From Brachypterus glaber (taxonomy: Eukaryota > Arthropoda > Insecta > Coleoptera > Kateretidae), in the NCBI GenBank assembly GCA_958510825.1, contig OY294051.1, positions 30,507,667 through 30,571,666 of the forward strand: a DNA stretch of 64,000 nucleotides, in the 5' to 3' direction. The notes beneath the pieces are model-generated. The model had not been told where the DNA came from, ran no database searches, and saw only the letters and a list, made by a program, of their open reading frames with translations. Positions 11,092 to 22,116 of this stretch are shown here, one piece after another. Within the stretch, counting starts at the first letter, position 1, and every line of letters begins with the position of its first letter. Position numbers and translations under genes: made by a program.

Positions 11092-13192
11092 TGTACCGTA
11101 ATTAATACGTTCACTGCCAACGGCTAGTTTTGACAGCGGAGCAATGGGTATGGGCAAGGGAAAAATAGAAAGAATTGATTAATGTTGTTAGGGGCGCCAG
11201 TTACTTTAGCTTTTACTCCTTTAGGTAAGTAACAACCTAGTGTAAATACTTAAGCTTTTCAGTTTGAGAAAATATAACCTCTAAATAAAATAAGATAATT
11301 CATTTGAGAAATTTATTATAAATAAACTTAATGAAAGCACATCAAGTAATGTATTAATATATATAAAAAAATATGTGTAATTATATTAAGATATAATTAA
11401 AGAAATCTTAATAAAAATTACTAAATTCAGAAATCATTGACTTAAATGTATAAAGAAAACATGAAGTTCAGCAAGCACCAAGAAATGTATGTAAACAACA
11501 ATCATTTCTTGCAGTGTATAAAAGTCATGCTTAAATTAGAAATCATTTAATCAAAAGTATGATATTTAATAATTAATAAATGAGATTAAATGTTTTAAAA
11601 AAAATAAGTACCTAAAAATGAACAAAAGCCAGAAGGGCATATAGTATTAATCAATACTATATCAGATCTGATAAAGTTTACAGTTATAAGAATATTGAAA
11701 TAAAAGAATTTAAAAATATGAAATATTGCTTTCAAAAGTTTTCAGAATGAGTACTTAGCTGGTTTCTGCAAAATCCATGAGGTATGAATTCCATCGTCTC
11801 CATCTGTGCAAGTCTCCCCTATGCTGATGAATTCATTTCTCAAATGAAAGAAAAAAAATATAGGCTGTCCCATCTACTTTGGAAAAATTATCTTCCAGGA
11901 TAAAATGTACGATTGAAAATGTTGTCCGGGATTAAATATGCTTTTGAAAATTATGTCCAATATAAAATTGTCTGCTAGACGGTCATATAGAATTTATCTA
12001 TGCCGAAAAATACAGAACCATGTTCCAACAGAACATCACTCCATGCGGAGAACTTGTATATCAAATATACCAAAATAAACTTCAACCCAAATTAATGTAA
12101 TTCCATATTAATGGTATAGAAATGGTGAGTAATTAATGGTCTAGTGATTGTGCTTAATTAATGGTAATAATAATGGTGCTAAAACAATAATTATATCTCA
12201 GAAATATTCTAACAAACAGAAAAACTTAACTTACGTCTCATTCTAAGTCTTCGATGTCCATCGAAACGTTATTAATGCATAATTGTATAAAATATCAGTT
12301 ATAATATCTTCCGCATTGTTTAAATATTCATTTTCACTAACTTTAAATAAAAATACATGAAGGATTACTTCGATGATTACAGAAAATAAACACTCGTCAA
12401 AATGAGACCACCATTGTACAGAGTTCATCAAGAAAGAGCGAAAATCGACCTTATCAACCGGTATGAACCCTTCAGGTGAATAAAATCCTATTTCTGAACT
12501 ATTAGCGACATCTATGCAAGTCATTATCAACTACAGTTTTACCGTATAGGATTCCTAATAAAGGTAACTGAAACGACACCAAAAATAATAACTAATTAAA
12601 AGAATGTTTCCTAATAAATCTGTATTAGTGATATCTAACCTCAAAATATTACTCTAAGAAACAAATATAAACAATACTTATTGTTTATCAGCAAAACTAA
12701 TAAAAATACGAACAGAATACTAAGTGTCCTGTGAACTAAGTATAAACAAAATACTGAATCTAAGTGAGCAGTTCCAGCAAACTATTTTCAACAAATTCTG
12801 GATTATCCCGAAGAAATAAACATACGAAATTTTCCAGGAGAGACAAACTACAGATGAAAGCCAGTGAAATCCAACCCTCAATAGACTCTGAAACATATAA
12901 AAACCAGGTAAGTCCATAGACAAATGCATTATAGAGAAATAAGTCATATGATTCTTTATTATTAAAAATCATATTCTAATTATGTTTTCTTTATGTTATT
13001 TTCAGGTAGAACTATGGAATAGAGACTTATATGGTTAGAATTCAGTTCCTGCTACAAAATAGTCCCAGATACAAAATAGTTCTGTACATACGTAACTATT
13101 TATATACAAAATAAACATAAATTATAACGTAAGTAAACGAATAGTTTAATTAACCCTTGCTATCTTACAAAGTGACGATTTATATCGTTACA
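11092..13192 (-). repeat. 5' LTR of the Gypsy element (2101 bp)
   Basis: This is the upstream LTR in element sense and should carry the promoter. It matches the other LTR throughout the stretches compared by eye, except for 16 additional bases at 12097-12112. About 100 bp inside its internal-side end is a second TGGCGCCC motif, also present in the other LTR. Confidence 0.93.
12908..13005 (+). other. Intron-like GT-AG segment, antisense in 5' LTR
   Basis: Exact counterpart of the segment in the 3' LTR: donor CAG|GTAAGT and acceptor TTTTCAG|G, 98 nt, on the strand opposite to gag-pol. Confidence 0.35.
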
Positions 13193-13245
13193 ACGTATGT
13201 ATGCCAACTTAAAGACAACAAATATAAATTGTTTACCTGAGGCGT
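13193..13245 (-). repeat. TSD and resumed dispersed repeat
   Basis: ACGT (13193-13196) is the second copy of the target duplication. From 13197 the sequence continues the repeat interrupted at 3057 and aligns with the reverse complement of about 63258-63320. Confidence 0.75.
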
Positions 13246-13631
13246 TTATTGGTGGATTACATAAAATTTTCTAGAAATACATAAGAACTTTTTTTTTGGG
13301 TTTAAATCGAGGAAAAGCATAAGGACACCAGAGACCTAAATCTAGTCCCTAAAAACTAGTTTCCAAAATGAAGATATTTTAGAATCTAAACCCAAAATTA
13401 TAGACCTATAGTCTGTAGACTACAAATTAAGATTAAATTTTAATTATTAATAATTAAATAAAATTTTATTGTAATCTGTTCATTTTTGTAAATCCAAAAC
13501 TGTTCAGCCAAAAAATTTGCCGTCAAAGGGCCACTCTAAGAAACCTTTAAAACAACAAACTTTGTTGAACGAAGGCACTGTTTCATGAAAGAAAGTAAAT
13601 GCAGAAATGTGGGTTTGTGTATTAGCTGGTG
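13246..13631. other. No gene seen
   Basis: AT-rich DNA without a recognised frame or repeat. Confidence 0.35.
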
Positions 13632-13693
13632 GGTGTGCCGCAAGGTGTTGTGTTGGGGCCAGACTTATCTAACATAATAACAAATGACCTTAC
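13632..13693 (+). pseudogene. LINE reverse transcriptase fragment
   Basis: Twenty-one codons read GVPQGVVLGP followed by a NDL tail. This is the GVPQGS-LGP...INDL signature of non-LTR reverse transcriptases. Stops lie a few codons upstream and directly downstream, so only a tiny relic of the palm domain survives. Confidence 0.7.
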
Positions 13694-14297
13694 ATAGGCA
13701 TGCCTATGCATTTTAGATGGAAAATTAGGTTTTTAGTTTAGCTGTAAAAATATCATTTTAAAACTAATAAAAAGCTTAGATTATATTTATGCTTTAAACA
13801 GAAAGTAGGTGAAAAAATGTACCATAAAATTTTTGCTATTTCTTTTTTTCTAAATTACGCAGAATCTCAAAACATTTAGAATATTGGTATTGTTTTGTCT
13901 AAATTCAACAAGGTTTTGATCTTTTTCGTTTCAGAACAGTATGTAATCTAAAAAAGATATAATCGACTTATTATCTTAGGATTCCTTTTGAAAAACATAC
14001 ACATACACTTCTTTGTCCACTTTTATGTTGAGAATTTGATCTCATCTAAGCATCTGGATCTTAGACTAGTATATGTAATACGAAAAGTGATTTAGTTTTG
14101 TATGATTCGCCCTTTAATTGTGATAATAATAATATAATTAAGTCAATTAAATTGATTTATTATTCCATCAATCTAATTGCTAGATGTAGACAACCACTCA
14201 TACCTCTCCTAGTCTGGAGACTTTGAATGGTAGCAAGGTGAAGAGTTGTTTGTCTCAAGCACATAGTACCACTAACGAGTGGTCAGGCGTAGAATTA
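13694..14297. other. No gene seen
   Basis: AT-rich. A short GC-richer patch at 14190-14290 precedes the foldback element. No frame was recognised. Confidence 0.35.
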
Positions 14298-14685
14298 TTA
14301 AGGACAGAAATTTTTAATTTTAAACAGAATTATAAAAATATTAATTTATTATTCCATCAATCTATTTTCTAATCATCGTACAGAGTGATATTGGTAGACT
14401 GACAGTTTCGGGCTACTGGTCCTCTTCAGTACCAAGAGTCTACATCTAGCAATAGATGGCGCACAAGCCTACATCAATCTAATGGCTATATTCCTTTTGC
14501 GAATAAAGTCTAAAACCGTTTTCTTAATCAGCGTGCAGAGTTGACTCTTGGTACTGAAGAGGGCCAGTAGCCCGAAACTGTCAGTCTACCAATATCACTC
14601 TGTACGATGATTAGAAAATAGATTGATGGAATAATAAATTCATATTTTTATAATTTTGTTTAAAATTAAAAATTTCTGTCCTTAA
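14298..14685. mobile_element. TTAA-flanked foldback element, ~140-bp arms
   Basis: Left arm 14302-14443 and right arm 14543-14681 are near-perfect reverse complements around a ~100-bp spacer. The termini are GGACAG...CTGTCC and each end is flanked by TTAA (14298-14301, 14682-14685), the target duplicated by piggyBac transposases. No coding capacity. Diverged relatives occur at 27985-28112 and 44888-44995. Confidence 0.75.
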
Positions 14686-16243
14686 CAATTAAATTGACTT
14701 ATTGTGTACCTAAATTAACTTAACTATAATATTAAAATCATGCAGGAAACTAATTATTGTGACATTTATCTGGTTGTCTTCAGGACGTCAATGAAGTCAA
14801 CCTTGGTCGACCAACCTCGATGGAGCGTTTCAGACCATCGTCTTCGTCACGACAGTGTTTTGTTATTGTCCAGCTAGCGGAATTAAACAGAATAGCTAAC
14901 TGAATTCGGAAGCAGTCATTACAATAAGACTACACGGAAAGAACCGACAGACAATTTTTTTATCCATTTAGGGGCTAAAAGTGAGTCATACTTTTGGCTA
15001 AGTGATCAGAAGTTCTGTTTCACACAATTTAATCGCAAATCAAATCAAAGTCTTTTGGCCTCGTGAACATGTTAATGTCAACGAGGCCAAAAGAACCTGT
15101 TTCTTAATCACAATTTATGACTGATACTTTTAGAAAAATAGACTAAATTGGATAAGCTTGGATGAAATAAATTCCTTGCTGGAAAACAATAAATAGTTTT
15201 GGTTTCAGAGAGATCAGTGTGTGACAGTTAGTTTATTGACGATTTTAAGAAATCTATAAAGAAATAAAAAAAATTCTGATGCCACTCATATTCTGGATAC
15301 CAAATACTAATTGGGAAATATTTTTTTTTAATTTTTAGAGAATTATAAAACAGTCCTTAGGAATTCTACTACTTAAATTGGGATATACGATGAAGAATAA
15401 ATAATTTCTTATCCAAAAAGAGCGACTTTTCTATGTAGAATTTTGTATTGCATTGTTATTCCCGGGCGGTCATCAAACGATTCCGTAGAAGTACTCGTCC
15501 GCATAATGGATACTGCTACCAAGATCTATGAGGGATATACAAAACATTTAGGTTATAGTCGCAGAGCCAGTGAACATTTTCAAGAAGTTATTTTCTACAG
15601 GCTGAATTTTACATATATCTTGAAGTACATTCTAATTAAGCTATTCCAAAATCAAAAGGTTCTGCATCCATTTGTCTTGGGTGCTAGAGGCCCAAAAAAG
15701 GAGCTGCAAAGTTCTAAAAAATCATATAAAAATAGGGCGGAAAATCCGTTCTAATGGACTTACTGCCTATTGAAAAAGTGGTAATTAAATAATTTAACAG
15801 TGCAGGGCGATTCCGCATAAAAAAACTAAGAAAAAAAAAGTTTGTTACACTCAGGCAAATAAATATTAAATGAGTTATGGACTCTTTAAATAGTAACTGA
15901 TTTTAGGGATTTTTTATTTTGTAAAATCAGCCGGAAGAAAATGACTTGTTGAAAATATTTTCCAACTATAACATAACATTTAGGTTAGGTTAAAGACAGA
16001 TCCTTGTCAACGGTCACTAGACAACATACATTATGGAGTATTTGTTCCTCTTTTAACGAAAAAGGAAATTGTTTGGTACGGTATAACATCATGTCTGTGT
16101 TTTAATACAAATAACATACAATCATGCATCAGAGGCCTAATTCAGAGCTTACTGTAATAGTTTCTTTATTTTTCTTGAACAATGACAATTTATATCGAAA
16201 ATATATTAAACCTGTCTGCATGCCCGAAATCCTTTGTATGCTT
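14686..16243. other. No confident gene; hairpin at 15052-15093
   Basis: Holds a 14-bp stem (TCTTTTGGCCTCGT against its complement, about 15052-15065 and 15080-15093) with a short loop. A 103-codon plus frame at 15443-15754 matches nothing I recognise and lacks codon-like composition, so I do not call it. Confidence 0.4.
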
Positions 16244-16487
16244 TACATTACATTACATGTTTGTTTCACCTCGTACTATTCTACTTAATTAAGCATCCCC
16301 TAAGTCCAGGACTTGTGTGGGCTAGTAGTAGAAGGAACCACCGGCTTTCGAACCAGTTTTTAGAGGAAGCGCCCGCTTCACTTTATCGCCTTCGCAAAAT
16401 TTCAATTATTAATTAACTGAAAAAGGCAAATCAGTGAGAATCGAACTCACGCTAGCCAACTAACCAAGCCATCGAGGGCCCTCCCAT
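16244..16487 (-). mobile_element. tRNA-derived SINE, compressed head
   Basis: Same SINE body as the copies at 45.0, 56.9 and 60.8 kb, read on the minus strand and ending in (ATGTA)-type tail at 16244-16257. The head has a B-box-like GTTCGATTCTC near 16435-16446 and an A-box-like TGGCTTGGTTAGTTGG near 16456-16471. These are only about 10 nt apart, so the tRNA portion is shortened or of different origin from the other copies. Confidence 0.85.
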
Positions 16488-16862
16488 GCTAAAGGGACCA
16501 TATATTTTTTACCACTATGTAATTTACTTTTTGAACTGTTTCTGGGGTGATTTAAGTGGCCCAAGTCATAAACATATAATTTCAGATATATCTGTATTAA
16601 ATCAGAGCGATTTTATAAAAATAAGTCCAACAAAATTAATTTTGTTGTATGAATAATTAATACTCTTGATATCAAAATAAGGCTTTATAAGGCCGAAATA
16701 GTTCTCATTGGGTATGACCAAGTCTAAGTTATTGGGTATGACAATTGTAAAAATAATTCATTTGTTTTCCATATCGCCAAACGTACTCAAAATAATCTTA
16801 GTAACTTTAATTTTATTGAGTAAAAAATGCCCAACTAACTATAGTCTTTTTCTTTTTTGCAG

Positions 16863-16919
16863 GTTAAGCAAAATTAAGATTCAAGAAAATATGGAGTTGT
16901 TTTTAAAAGGAATTTTAAG
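16863..16919 (+). CDS. Candidate internal exon (57 nt), unidentified
   Basis: A pyrimidine-rich run ending TTCTTTTTTGCAG (AG at 16861-16862) is followed by 57 nt and a strong donor AAG|GTAAGTG (GT at 16920-16921). Only one of the three frames is open across it, giving LSKIKIQENMELFLKGIL with split codons at both ends. The length is a multiple of three. I do not recognise the peptide. It could be a real exon of a gene spanning the window, or a chance signal in AT-rich DNA. Confidence 0.35.
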
Positions 16920-17052
16920 GTAAGTGAATGCATACTTTTAAAATTATTATCACTGAAATAGTGAATATGGAAATCTTAAAGAAAAAAAGAAATTAACAGT
17001 TCACTTTTCGGATAAATACATTGTATGAAAGATTAACTTCTTCATTTTAACG

Positions 17053-17529
17053 TTCATAAAGTATGTCACGCCTATGGGGGAGGGGGTCCAGAACACTGAC
17101 ACTGTGTGACAGGAGGAGAGAGGGTGAAGTGATATCACAAAAATAATATTATATATTGGAACGTATAGCGTATTTTTTTCAAGCTTTTGTTTATTTTTCA
17201 CTATTTATATATTTATACCTGATACAGTAGTCTCGATAGAATGAACTAATTTTGGAAATTTGGCAAGTGATCTAACCTCAAATTGTTGACCTTTTTATTT
17301 TATAATAAATAAGCAAATAATTGTTACTAAATATGGTATTTTGTTTTATTAAATTATATATTGAGAGTATACTGTATTTAAAATGTAACAAAAATATGTA
17401 AAGAACATTTTTTTTTGGTATAACGTGACGTGACATTGGGGGAGGGGGTCAGTGCCGGTGTGATACTTTATAACAAGGGGGAAGGAAACAGTAAAAAATG
17501 GCCTGAAAAGTGTGACATACTTTATTGAA
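17053..17529. mobile_element. MITE with ATAAAGTATGTCAC ends and G-runs
   Basis: TTCATAAAGTATGTCAC at 17053-17069 is inverted at 17512-17529. Inside each end lies a G-rich run on the plus strand (GGGGGAGGGGG near 17078 and 17440). The layout parallels the element at 31209-31737, which has similar outer sequence, a GGCCATTTTT motif and C-runs. Non-coding; the 109-codon minus frame across it is incidental. Confidence 0.6.
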
Positions 17530-18030
17530 GAATTTAGCACAAAAAATACTTTAAAAATGCACAAAATAGCAGTTTTGTACAGTATGTATGTTATGGAGCA
17601 AAATCCTTCCAAACTATTGTACCTAATCAATAATCTCCACTCTATTAATATTTTAAATTTATTAAAATGAAATGTCAAGTAATATATTTTATATAATAAA
17701 CTTCCTAAGCAAAACCTGATTTAAAATTTCACTTTTCATTTTGATATTCATCGACGTAATAAAAAAAAACTAAATCCAAAATGAAATTTCTTTATATGAA
17801 ATATATGCCGATTCCGTATGTTGATTAAACTAGATCAGTCCAAAATACTGTTACAATTTTTTTATTGTACTTTTTTCTCATACTCATGACTTAACTATAA
17901 TTTTATAGTAGAACAAAACGTAGTTATCAAAAAAAAACTAAATGAGCATAATTATACATAAATATAGGTTGGTTTTAATATTATGGTAGTATCATAATAG
18001 TATCATAATGGTACGCTTAAAGCGTTTGCA
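17530..18030. other. No gene seen
   Basis: AT-rich DNA without recognisable features. Confidence 0.35.
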
Positions 18031-18220
18031 AAAATTAATAACACTTTTTTTTATAATTTATAAATCATTCAAAATTCAGATTTTTTCAATTTTGTAGAGA
18101 TTTTGGATATTCGTTATCCAATATTAAAATTAATAACACTTTTTAATTTATAAATCATTCAAAATTCAGATTTTTGCATAAAATCAATTTTGTAGAGATT
18201 TTGGATATTCGTTATCCAAT
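18031..18220. repeat. ~94-bp tandem duplication
   Basis: Two adjacent copies (about 18031-18124 and 18126-18220) both begin AAAATTAATAACAC and end in GATATTCGTTATCCAAT. They differ by small indels. Confidence 0.85.
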
Positions 18221-18252
18221 TAATTAAACTACGGAAACTGTTTAACGGACAA

Positions 18253-18392
18253 ACAGGACAAACGAACATCACTTATTGTTTTTTGGAACTAATAAATGTG
18301 TTCCAAGAACCACAGAAAATCAAGTTTATTACAGTTTTGCCAATCGTTTTCAGAAAAAATAAAAAATTTCTCAATGCATATTTTTGTCTTTT
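18253..18392 (+). repeat. Dispersed repeat shared with 56750-56880
   Basis: Both copies contain GGACAAACGAAC, then TTTTGGAACTAAT, then TTACAGTTTTGCCAA, in the same order and orientation. Relation to the inner part of the long-TIR family (GTTGGCAA...) is possible. Confidence 0.55.
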
Positions 18393-18687
18393 TTTTTGTA
18401 AAAAACACTTGAATAGAAAAAATAGTATCAAATACTCCTTTCATTATACTATTGGCGCACTTGTCCATTAAAAAACTCATCGCAATCGGCTCGATTTTTA
18501 AACTTGGACGCGTCTATAATCATAGTTTCATTATAATGAAACTAGAATTAAAAAAATAGGTAGGTACTATTAAAGTAAATTAATTTTTAAAAACAAACAT
18601 TCCGTTCTAAAGTTATGATATAGATATTCTTTTTGTTTTTTATCTTTATTCTTAATTTGGTCTTTATTCAGTTTAGTTTTAGTTTTT

Positions 18688-18707
18688 GCTACCGTAGCTA
18701 CGGTAGC
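18688..18707. repeat. Perfect 20-bp palindrome
   Basis: GCTACCGTAGCTACGGTAGC is its own reverse complement and is followed by TACGCG. It is an isolated GC-richer palindrome in AT-rich DNA. Confidence 0.8.
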
Positions 18708-19553
18708 TACGCGTAACTATCCAGCTATTTTCTACTTACGTTTAGTCTTGAAACTTTCAAAAAAACCTATTTAATATAATAGTGCTATTTGTATGCATAT
18801 AGGATCTTTGATTGTCTAATATAGTACTTTAATTGTTTATATTAAAAAAGCATTTATTCATTTTAATAAACATGTATGCTTGAATGAATAAATATTATTA
18901 TTACAGGAATTAAAAACCTGCATTGACTTTCTTTTGTTTTAATATTTATAAACATAGGCCTGTGCCTACATATATTTTATTAGGTACACAATAAAAATAA
19001 ATTAAAAATTATTTAATAATAAAAATAAATAAAAATAATTGCATGGGTGACTGGCATCATAAAGTTTACTCGTAAATGTTTGTAATGCTAAAGTTTATAC
19101 TTTATATGAGTTACTTAGACGCCAACGGATACAAGTTCATAAAAGTAACTTTTTAAACAAATGAAGATGTTTAACACCTTAAGATTTTCCTATTATATAG
19201 GAAATATATGTTAATAAATGTTTTTTATTGTTATTGTTAATATTGATTATTTTACATAGTTCTGCAGTTTTGGCGGTTACTGTTAAATTAACTACATATC
19301 GAAAATTTGATTTTTGTATGTTCGTTCAGAGGTCTAAAGATCGACATTCGACAGATCAAAACCAAACTTTAAACTTTTTAGGAAGTTTTTCTAGTTTGTT
19401 AGTCCCCAAGTTAAGGTAGTAACAAAAACAGAAAAATGCGCTCTTCTTAAAAATGGTTAGTAAACAAGAGTTGAGGAGTGCGGCGGAAACGTACATCTTT
19501 TATTTTATTATACTATTCACATCGCCTGCGCTAAAATGTTATTAGGTATACGG
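18708..19553. other. No gene seen; weak repeat near 19330-19500
   Basis: About 19330-19500 shares blocks with 25530-25680 (AGATCAAAACCAAA..TTTAAA). Otherwise AT-rich without frames of note. Confidence 0.4.
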
Positions 19554-19988
19554 TAGTTTCCAATTTTCCAAAATCGCCAAAAACCGTCTTGGAAGAAAAA
19601 TTATTGGACATAAATATATTTCATGAAAAAATAAGAAAATTTGAAAATTTTCGTCCGTCCGTCTATCCACCTGTACGTCTGTCCGTCTGTCCATCTGTCC
19701 GTCCGTCTGTCCGTCTGTCCGTCCGTCTGTCCGTCTGATGTCACGTTTTTTGTGGACACGATAACTCAAGAACGAATAATCCAATCGAAAAATAAAGTTC
19801 TATAAGGGGAAAATCAAAAACAAAAATTATTATGATTATTATAATGATCAATTCTATCAATTTTGAATTAAAAAAAAATTAAAAAAATTTTCGTTTTTCA
19901 AAAAAAGAATATAATTTTTAGAATTTTTTTATTATTATTTAGGTAGGTAGGAAATGCGTAGCATTACATATCGTCACGGCTTGTTTAT
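19554..19988 (+). mobile_element. Family C repeat with CCGTCTGT tract
   Basis: Begins TAGTTTCCAATTTTCCAAAATCGCC. Carries a GTCCGTCT-type tract at 19652-19737, then TGATGTCACG and GATAACTCAAGAAC, and ends GCGTAGCATTACATATC..CACGGCTTGTTTAT. Copies or parts: 22117-22440, 41672-42316 (minus), an end at 48390-48428, and 58150-58570 (minus). Non-coding. Confidence 0.7.
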
Positions 19989-21208
19989 ATTTGTCAAACC
20001 CGTTGGCTTAAAAGTGCCTTATACCGTGTGCCGTATATGAATTAAATTATTGTCATCTGTATATCTTTTAAATTTAAAAAAACGCAGGTCGCTTGCCCGA
20101 TGGTAGGGTATAAATTTAAATAGACATCTAGATTTTATTTCTAGGCTTGCAGATTGGCTATACAGGTTTTTTTATATTCAACTTTTTATTATTACTTAAT
20201 AAACTCCTTTATAAATGAAAATAAATGATAATTTACTTTAAGAAATAATTTTCTTGATGTAAGGTCCAATTATTAAGTAGGTATCGTGTATTTGCACGAA
20301 ATTTATTTCTTAAAAGTAATTAGTAATTAAGTGGCAACTTACAAAATTGTGCTTTAATTAATATTTTGTATGTTCGAATCATAGTATCGGGACAGATCTA
20401 TTATTATTTAGAAAGGGTATAAGTGAAAGTACGTTAGACTCTACGATATACTACCTACATAGGCTATAGACCAAAGTGTAAGTACCATTTAACATCAGTG
20501 GTGTTCTAAAGGCGAATTTATCCAGTATTATTTTAAGTTGTAATTTTAAGGAAATCACCAAGTAAGTTTCAGTTTTTAAAAAAATCGCAAAATAAAAAGC
20601 TTTAATTTTCTAGAAACCCAAACTAATTTTTAAGAAAGGAGATTATTCCTGTTAATTTGTAAAACTAAAAATATTAGCAAACTAGATGAAACGTTGCAAG
20701 CACCCTGTCACAATTGTACACTAGAGCCATCTAGTTTGCAAATTTCAAACTAGGTGTTTTGTTTGATTTTAAATTCTGTACCTTTAAAACATTATATTCT
20801 AGCAATATACTGTATATAACATTTTTTATAGGGCTTAAAAAGAGCTTTTATTTAAAATATAATTTTTTGAAATCGGGTTATAAATATGTGAGATATGCTA
20901 AAAAACCTTTTACTGCTTTAAACGCCAATATCTCGAAAACAATGCGTTTTAGGAAAACGTTTTCTATAACATTTTTTGACCAATTTAAAATTATCTTTTA
21001 TATAAGTGCTAAATTAACCAAATACAATAATAATTGCCTTAATTAAACACAAAAAACGCTAAAAATAGGAGGTTTACCCTATTTTTACCCCCTTACCCCC
21101 AATCGTTTACCCCTAAAATCTAATCAGCTCTTCGGAATACGATAAGAAATAATATGCAAAAAACCGCAAGTCGACATCTCATGTAGAAATGGAGTTAGAG
21201 AGTACACC
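19989..21208. other. No gene; AT-rich
   Basis: The 95-codon frame at 20759-21046 is not recognised. A 12-bp inverted repeat GCAAACTAGATG lies at 20677-20688 and 20728-20739. Confidence 0.4.
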
Positions 21209-21238
21209 CAGACAGACAGACAGACAGACAGACGGACG
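21209..21238. repeat. CAGA microsatellite in a repeat context
   Basis: About seven CAGA units ending GACGGACGAAAAATT. The neighbouring sequence has the flavour of the family C tracts but is not clearly the same repeat. A hairpin with stem ACATCGGCACT lies just downstream at 21341-21375. Confidence 0.8.
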
Positions 21239-21480
21239 AAAAATTTTTTTTACTGATTTCGACTCAGAATGGTCTAAAACGTCGAGAAAAGTGAAAAAAA
21301 CGTGGTCAACGATTTTGACTTTTCGGCGAAGATTTCAATACATCGGCACTCTTAGTAGCACTAAGTGCCGATGTAAAAGCTTGTTGTTCAACCGACTAGT
21401 CGCTCTTATCGGTCTCTTGGTTTGGTACCAATATCTTAACCAACCTTAAATTTAAAGATAAATTCAAGGTTAGTATACCC

Positions 21481-21715
21481 ACTGTAAAAAATATACTGAA
21501 TATTCAGTTACGAATGGATAAGAAAGTTATTATCCTATACAATTGTACTTTAATTTTTGTTAAAAACACGCAACATTTCATGTCCGTCCTTAAATATTAA
21601 AGAACGTGACTTTAGAACTTAGTGTTTTTAACAAAAATTAAAGTACAATTATATAGGATAATAACTTTCGATTTTCTATCCATTTGTAACTGAAAATTCG
21701 TTTACTTTTTACAGT
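21481..21715. mobile_element. Palindromic MITE, ~90-bp arms
   Basis: Left arm 21481-21572 is the reverse complement of right arm 21623-21715 with few mismatches. The termini are ACTGTAAAAA...TTTTTACAGT. The loop is about 50 bp. Non-coding. Confidence 0.85.
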
Positions 21716-21890
21716 GTAACACTAACCTAACTAAGAATTTGATAATGAAATGAAACGTGATAAATAATTTCATTTGTCAAATTACTTACTTACTTATTTT
21801 AGTATTAATTACATATATTTATATGCAAACATATCTACTAAAACCATGGCCGGATATAGGCATTTTCTTTTCTTTTCACAGCACGTAGCG

Positions 21891-22101
21891 CTACACTGAG
21901 GATACGTTATCGTAGTAATTACTAAACGTTTTTGCCTATTTGGAACCCCAGGCAACATTTGTTATTAATTACAAGTTGTTACAGTAAAAAATAACGTTGT
22001 TCTGTTATGTTTTACTGTAGCAACTTGTAACAAATATTGCCTAGGGTTCCAAATAGGCAAAAACGTTTAGTATTTACTACGACAATGAATTCTCAGTGTA
22101 G
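21891..22101. mobile_element. Palindromic MITE, ~95-bp arms
   Basis: CTACACTGAG at 21891 is mirrored by CTCAGTGTAG ending at 22101. Nearly the whole 211 bp folds on itself, with an AAAACGTTTAG/CTAAACGTTTT block and a short centre near 21990-22005. It abuts a family C copy. Confidence 0.85.
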
Positions 22102-22116
22102 AATAGTATAATGCGC

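Larger units (their letters stand above)
3058..13192 (-). mobile_element. Complete Ty3/Gypsy LTR retrotransposon (10.1 kb)
   Basis: Two direct LTRs of about 2.1 kb begin TG and end CA and enclose a 5.9-kb internal region with one gag-pol frame on the minus strand. ACGT occurs immediately outside both ends (3054-3057 and 13193-13196), a 4-bp duplication typical of Ty3/Gypsy integration. In element orientation the order is 5' LTR (11092-13192), PBS (11067-11084), leader, gag-pol (10484-5673), a 520-nt 3' region, PPT (5154-5143) and 3' LTR (5142-3058). The LTRs look identical apart from one 16-bp length difference, and the ORF is uninterrupted, so insertion appears recent. Very long LTRs with a Lys-like PBS recall the Ulysses/Osvaldo/Woot group; that placement is inference. 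No envelope-like ORF is present. Confidence 0.95.

Noticed and set aside
15443..15754. 103-codon plus-strand frame as a host gene
   Set aside because: No recognised motif, AT-driven composition and no splice or promoter context.
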